From Clostridiales bacterium UBA6468 (GTDB lineage Bacteria > Bacillota > Clostridia > Oscillospirales > Oscillospiraceae): a DNA stretch of 17,060 nt. Location of the stretch: contig DJNI01000042.1 of the NCBI GenBank assembly GCA_002436765.1, positions 1-17,060 of the forward strand. The letters are read 5' to 3'. The notes under the pieces were generated by a model. That model was not told the origin of the DNA, did no database searches, and saw only the letters and a program-made list of their open reading frames with translations. The position numbers and the translations under genes are program-made. Positions 13,928-17,060 of this stretch are shown piece by piece. The number at the start of each line of letters is the position of its first letter. Within the stretch, counting starts at the first letter, position 1.

Positions 13928-14893
13928 CTACAGCTCCTTCAGCATGACGCCGAATGTCCGGACGACCCGGAAGCCGGCGTTGAGATAGATAAACCGGGCG
14001 TGGTTGTCTTCCCCGGTGAACAGCGACATATACTTTGCCCCCGCCTGTTTTTCCCGTTCCAGAAGGCGGTAAAACAGCAGCGTACCCAGGCCGTGTCCCT
14101 CAAACCGGGGTGCAACCCCCAGGCCGGCAAAGTACCCCCGCCCCGTCTTCTCCGGGTACACAGGCCCGGTGAATCCGGCACAGACATTGCCCTTCAGCCC
14201 CACCAGCAAATCCATGCCGCTTTTCCCGGCCGCCGGAATTTCCTCCGACCACATGGCGTTGTCCAGCGCCGCCACCATTTCCTCCAGGCCGACGTGCCTG
14301 TCTGGGTCATAGCGCTCCACATGGTAGCCATCTTCGGCCATTTTCCCGGCCTTTTCCTCCACCCATGCCGGGGTTTCATAGTCCGCCAGGCTTCGGTACA
14401 TGGCGCATTCCCGGGTGCTTTCCCGGTAGCCCAGGGACAGCATCCGGTCGTGCAGCGGAAGATCCGTCGCCACGCCGGGGGTGTTGTTATGCTGGTGCCC
14501 CGGCGTGCCGGGGAGAATCCAGGGCAGGCGGATGGGATTGAAAAAGGTGACGGCGCAGTAGGTCTTTCCCGCCTTCCGGAAGGCGTTTTCCAGCGCGGAG
14601 AGAAGCAAAGCGGTATTTTCGTCGGAATCCGCTTCCGCAGACAGAATCAGGCAGCTCAAGTACCCCCGGATATCTCCCTTGGGGATGCCCGCCCCGGTGC
14701 AGCCGTTGACAAAGCCCAGAAGCGTCCCCTTTTTCTCCAGGACAAAGGTGTATGCCGGGGAAAAGTTCGGGTGCCGGGTCAGCAGACGGCGGAAGTCCTC
14801 CAGCTGCGCGGGCGCGTAGCCCATGGCGGCTCCCGCCGTGTCCCACAGAGAAAGCATGGCGCTTTCGTCGTCGGGTGTATAAGATCGAATCAT
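13928..14893 (-). CDS. Tandem GNAT-family acetyltransferase
   Basis: 321 aa with two GNAT folds. The C-terminal one (about 190-321) is well preserved, with an acetyl-CoA binding motif AGLGVAPRFEGHGLGTLL around residues 257-273 and the typical closing pattern DNHARFIYLNAGFRVVRTFG. The N-terminal half (about 1-165) resembles a GNAT domain (VLEKKGTLLGFVNG, RGYLSCLILSAEA) but lacks a clear acetyl-CoA loop. The protein probably N- or O-acetylates a small molecule; with a de-N-acetylase and hexosaminidase downstream, an amino sugar is the natural guess, but that is inference. Start: GAGGTGAC lies eight bases before the ATG at 14893, while the TTG at 14899 would be only two bases from it, so the ATG was chosen. 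It is the first gene of the three-gene unit. Confidence 0.88.
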   Translation of the reverse strand: MIRSYTPDDESAMLSLWDTAGAAMGYAPAQLEDFRRLLTRHPNFSPAYTFVLEKKGTLLGFVNGCTGAGIPKGDIRGYLSCLILSAEADSDENTALLLSALENAFRKAGKTYCAVTFFNPIRLPWILPGTPGHQHNNTPGVATDLPLHDRMLSLGYRESTRECAMYRSLADYETPAWVEEKAGKMAEDGYHVERYDPDRHVGLEEMVAALDNAMWSEEIPAAGKSGMDLLVGLKGNVCAGFTGPVYPEKTGRGYFAGLGVAPRFEGHGLGTLLFYRLLEREKQAGAKYMSLFTGEDNHARFIYLNAGFRVVRTFGVMLKEL

Positions 14894-14916
14894 AGTCAAG
14901 TCACCTCAGTATGACA

Positions 14917-14945
14917 GCAGCCCCCACTGAGAAAGCGGGGGCTGC
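14917..14945. other. GC-rich stem-loop just upstream of the GNAT gene
   Basis: 9-bp perfect arms GCAGCCCCC and GGGGGCTGC around an 11-base loop. Neither strand has a T-run after it, so it is not a standard terminator. It ends about 24 bases before the GNAT start and could be an attenuator, an RNA-stabilising hairpin or the end of an upstream transcript. Confidence 0.6.
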
Positions 14946-15024
14946 GCGGTGTGTCCCAAAAGACTCGCGGAGGAAAGCCACCCGCAGGCGGTAAAAGAGT
15001 GCGCGCAGCAGACTGCAAGTCCCT

Positions 15025-15053
15025 TGTCAAAAAGGCCAACGGCCTTTTTGACA
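15025..15053 (-). terminator. Terminator after the sugar permease genes
   Basis: 13-bp perfect arms TGTCAAAAAGGCC and GGCCTTTTTGACA with a 3-base loop, starting seven bases after the permease stop on the - strand. The T5 tract is within the stem on both strands, which is compatible with termination. It may isolate the permeases from the GNAT/PIG-L/GH3 unit or only reduce read-through. Confidence 0.7.
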
Positions 15054-15059
15054 GTCTAA

Positions 15060-15929
15060 TCAGCCCTTGACGGCGCCGATGGTGACGCCTTCCATAAAGT
15101 ACTTTTGCAGCGCAAAGAACAGAACAAACATGGGCAGCGCGGAGATGGTGGCGCCGGCCATCATCGGGGCGAACAGTGTTTCGTTGGCGAACTTGAACTG
15201 CTTTAAGCCCACCTGAATGGTGTACATAGACGGGTCGTTCGTCACCAGGAACGGCCAGAAGAAGTCGTTCCAGCTGGCCATGAAGGTGTTGATCGCCATG
15301 ACCGCCAGCACGGTTTTGGCCAGGGGCAGGACGATTTTGATAAAGATCTGGAACTGATTGCAGCCCTCGATCTTGGCGCTCTCGATCAGCGGCGTGGGCA
15401 GGCCGGAGAAGAACTGCTTACACAGGAAAATATTGTAGGCCGTACACAATCCGGGCAGGATCATGGCCGCATAGGTATTGGTCATGGAGAATTTCTGCAC
15501 CATCAGGATGTACAGCGGAACCTGGGTCACCTGATAGGGGATCATCATGGCCACCAGAATCAGGGCGAACAGGATCTTGCTGCCCTTGAAGCGGATTTTG
15601 GCAAAGGCATAGCCCGCCATGGAGGCAAAGATCACGTTGCCGATGACCGCCCCCGTCGCCACGATCACGCTGTTGAGGATCCACCGCAGGGAGTAATCGC
15701 TGAAATGGAAGAACGCGTCAAAGGATTCCAGCGTAAACCGGGAAGGCAGAATGGTTCGCATATTGCCCGCCGTGGACACGTTGGGGCCGAAGGACGAGAG
15801 GATCATGTAGCAGATGGGAAACAGCGTCGCCGCCGCCAGAATGATCAGCACGATGGCGATGACCGCATTGCGGAGGTGGAGCACCTTCCTGTTGTTCAGG
15901 TGCTGGGAATACAAACCGGTAGTAGCCAT
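15060..15929 (-). CDS. CUT1 sugar ABC transporter permease (MalG/UgpE-like)
   Basis: 289-aa inner membrane permease, second of the pair. Six membrane spans, the first at about 22-45. The EAA loop that contacts the ATPase is at about 185-215 (LIESAKIEGCNQFQIFIKIVLP), followed by the family's WNDFFWPFLV. The end EGVTIGAVKG is the typical MalG-type C-terminus. The ATG at 15929 has GAGGAGGGGG upstream; the earlier in-frame TTG at 15944 would overlap the previous gene and lies before the ribosome site. It follows the first permease by 11 bp. In CUT1 systems a shared ATPase (MsmK/UgpC type) encoded elsewhere is common in Firmicutes, which could explain its absence here. The substrate cannot be read from the permease, but the genes next to it suggest an oligosaccharide with N-acetyl amino sugars. 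Confidence 0.94.
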   Translation of the reverse strand: MATTGLYSQHLNNRKVLHLRNAVIAIVLIILAAATLFPICYMILSSFGPNVSTAGNMRTILPSRFTLESFDAFFHFSDYSLRWILNSVIVATGAVIGNVIFASMAGYAFAKIRFKGSKILFALILVAMMIPYQVTQVPLYILMVQKFSMTNTYAAMILPGLCTAYNIFLCKQFFSGLPTPLIESAKIEGCNQFQIFIKIVLPLAKTVLAVMAINTFMASWNDFFWPFLVTNDPSMYTIQVGLKQFKFANETLFAPMMAGATISALPMFVLFFALQKYFMEGVTIGAVKG

Positions 15930-15940
15930 AATCCCCCTCC

Positions 15941-16864
15941 TCAATACTCAACGTCCACGCCCATGAGCCGGAACTGGAACAGGGACATGATGGCGATGGC
16001 AATGGCCAGCAGAATGGCCTGGGCGCAGGCAAGACCGTACTTGCCGTACACGAAGGCGTTGTTGTAGATCAGCAGGCCGATCATGGTGGTGGAGTTGTCC
16101 GGGCCGCCGCCGGTCATCATGTAGGCGTTCATGAACACCTGGAAGGAGCCGATGACGCCTGTGACCAGCAGGAACAGGGTCGTGGGCTTCACCAGCGGCC
16201 AGACGATATAGCGCACCTTCTGAAGGAAGGTGGCGCCGTCCAGCTCGGCAGCCTCGAAATAGCTGTTGTCAATGCCGATCAGGGCGGCAATATAGGTAAT
16301 AATCCGAACACCGTGGCTGGAAAGCAGCGCCATGATGATCAGAGAAAGCATCGAGGTTTTGGTAGAGGACAGCCAGTTCTGCGCCGGAATGCCAAGGGCG
16401 CCCAGCAGCCGGTTGAATATGCCGTCCGGAGAAGAATCGTACAGCCACAGCCACACCACGGACAGCGCAACGCCGGATGCAATGCCGGGCAGATAGTACA
16501 TCGCCTTGAAAACGGACTGCACCTTCTTATGGAAGGGCAGGATCATCACGGAGATGCAGAAGGACATCAGCAGCGACAAGGGCACGACCACCGCGGTATA
16601 GACCAGCGTGTTTCGCGCAGCCTTGTAGAACAGATTGAACTTGGAGTATTTCAGGGTGTCGATATAGTTTTGCAGACCGACAAATTCCGAGCCGAATGGC
16701 TTGTAATTGAAGAAGCTGGTGTAAATCGCGCTGAACACGGGATACAGCGTGAAGACACAGAAAATGATCATGGCGGCAGCGATGAAAATGTAGCCCCACA
16801 GGTCTTCATTGGTAAACTTCAGTTTATGGCGGACTGGCTGCCGCTTTTGCTTTGTGCTGTTCAT
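15941..16864 (-). CDS. CUT1 sugar ABC transporter permease (MalF/UgpA-like)
   Basis: 307-aa inner membrane permease that pairs with the next one. A basic N-terminus (KQKRQPVRHKLK) leads into the first membrane helix (about 24-46), and six spans follow in all. The EAA loop reads YFEAAELDGATFLQKVRYIVWPLVKPT, and the segment MTGGGPDNSTTMIGLLIYNNAF is a hallmark of this family. The ATG at 16864 has GGGAGGT six bases upstream; the in-frame ATG 60 bases further upstream lacks a ribosome site and would add 20 non-conserved residues. The solute-binding lipoprotein gene usually precedes this gene, but no coding sequence is seen in the 196 bases up to the window end, so it would be further out or separate. 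Confidence 0.94.
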   Translation of the reverse strand: MNSTKQKRQPVRHKLKFTNEDLWGYIFIAAAMIIFCVFTLYPVFSAIYTSFFNYKPFGSEFVGLQNYIDTLKYSKFNLFYKAARNTLVYTAVVVPLSLLMSFCISVMILPFHKKVQSVFKAMYYLPGIASGVALSVVWLWLYDSSPDGIFNRLLGALGIPAQNWLSSTKTSMLSLIIMALLSSHGVRIITYIAALIGIDNSYFEAAELDGATFLQKVRYIVWPLVKPTTLFLLVTGVIGSFQVFMNAYMMTGGGPDNSTTMIGLLIYNNAFVYGKYGLACAQAILLAIAIAIMSLFQFRLMGVDVEY

Positions 16865-17060
16865 AGTCCTACCTCCCAGGGTTGCAAAGTCTCTGAAAAC
16901 GTCAACCGGGCTGAAAACGGGCAATCCTTCCCCCGCTGTCAGCCTTCGCTGTTTCCTCAGAGTTTTCTAAGGTGTATCTGAAAACTGTCAAAACGCCCAA
17001 TCAGCGGCTCTTTTTGCCCTGTGCCGCGCCATTTTCCCTTGAAATACAGCAAGTATTCCT
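16865..17060. other. Gene-free leader upstream of the sugar permeases, cut by the window
   Basis: No credible gene is seen. On the - strand TTGACG (near 16905) resembles a -35 box but has no matching -10. A segment GGTGTATCTGAAAA at 16971-16984 resembles GGCGTATCCGAAAA at 11492. The stretch could contain a transcript end of the previous gene and the permease leader. Confidence 0.4.

Noticed and set aside
13898..14914. 338-aa open frame opposite the GNAT gene
   Set aside because: No recognisable domain, and the opposite strand encodes an intact tandem GNAT with a ribosome site and operon spacing.

Overview
The window looks like a chromosomal segment from a moderately GC-rich, anaerobic Gram-positive Firmicute. 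A gut Oscillospirales/Clostridia lineage is my inference, from the GGAGG-type ribosome binding sites, lipobox-bearing surface proteins, a PucR-type regulator, a DUF6282-type protein and two-domain NagZ-type GH3. I see no rRNA, tRNA, CRISPR, transposase or phage gene. All complete genes appear intact.

Layout. (1) 1-1743, + strand: the 3' part of uvrB, closed by a strong terminator. (2) 1874-5371, + strand: an OmpR-family response regulator and a HisKA-type sensor kinase overlapping by 4 bp, then a large lipoprotein of unknown function. The promoter in front of the regulator and the one in front of the lipoprotein carry the same direct-repeat block at the same distance from an extended -10, so the regulator probably controls both its own operon and the lipoprotein. 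A bidirectional terminator at 5389-5428 separates this block from the next. (3) 5436-7817, - strand: a polar amino acid (possibly cystine) ABC importer in the order permease, ATPase, binding lipoprotein, with a clear promoter. The permease unusually starts with a lipoprotein-like signal. (4) 8134-10120, - strand: a DUF6282-like amidohydrolase-fold protein, an Hsp20 small heat-shock protein and an HdeD-like membrane protein, a stress-flavoured group with its own stem-loops. (5) 10259-11491, + strand: a PucR-type regulator transcribed divergently from the hdeD-like gene, with the two -35 boxes back to back. (6) 11687-16864, - strand: two CUT1 sugar ABC permeases, then (after stem-loops) a tandem-GNAT acetyltransferase, a PIG-L family de-N-acetylase with a substituted catalytic residue, and a two-domain GH3 beta-N-acetylhexosaminidase. 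Together these suggest uptake and trimming of an N-acetylated amino-sugar glycoside. The binding protein and ATPase for this importer are not in the window.

The gene-free spaces are rich in inverted repeats. Two of them, at about 7936-8081 and 11547-11655, share a recognisable block of about 50 nt in opposite orientation and appear to be members of one palindromic repeat family. The most interesting points are the shared operator of the two-component system, the Asp-to-Gly change in the PIG-L motif inside the acetyltransferase/deacetylase/glycosidase cassette, the lipobox on the amino acid permease, and the palindromic repeat family.
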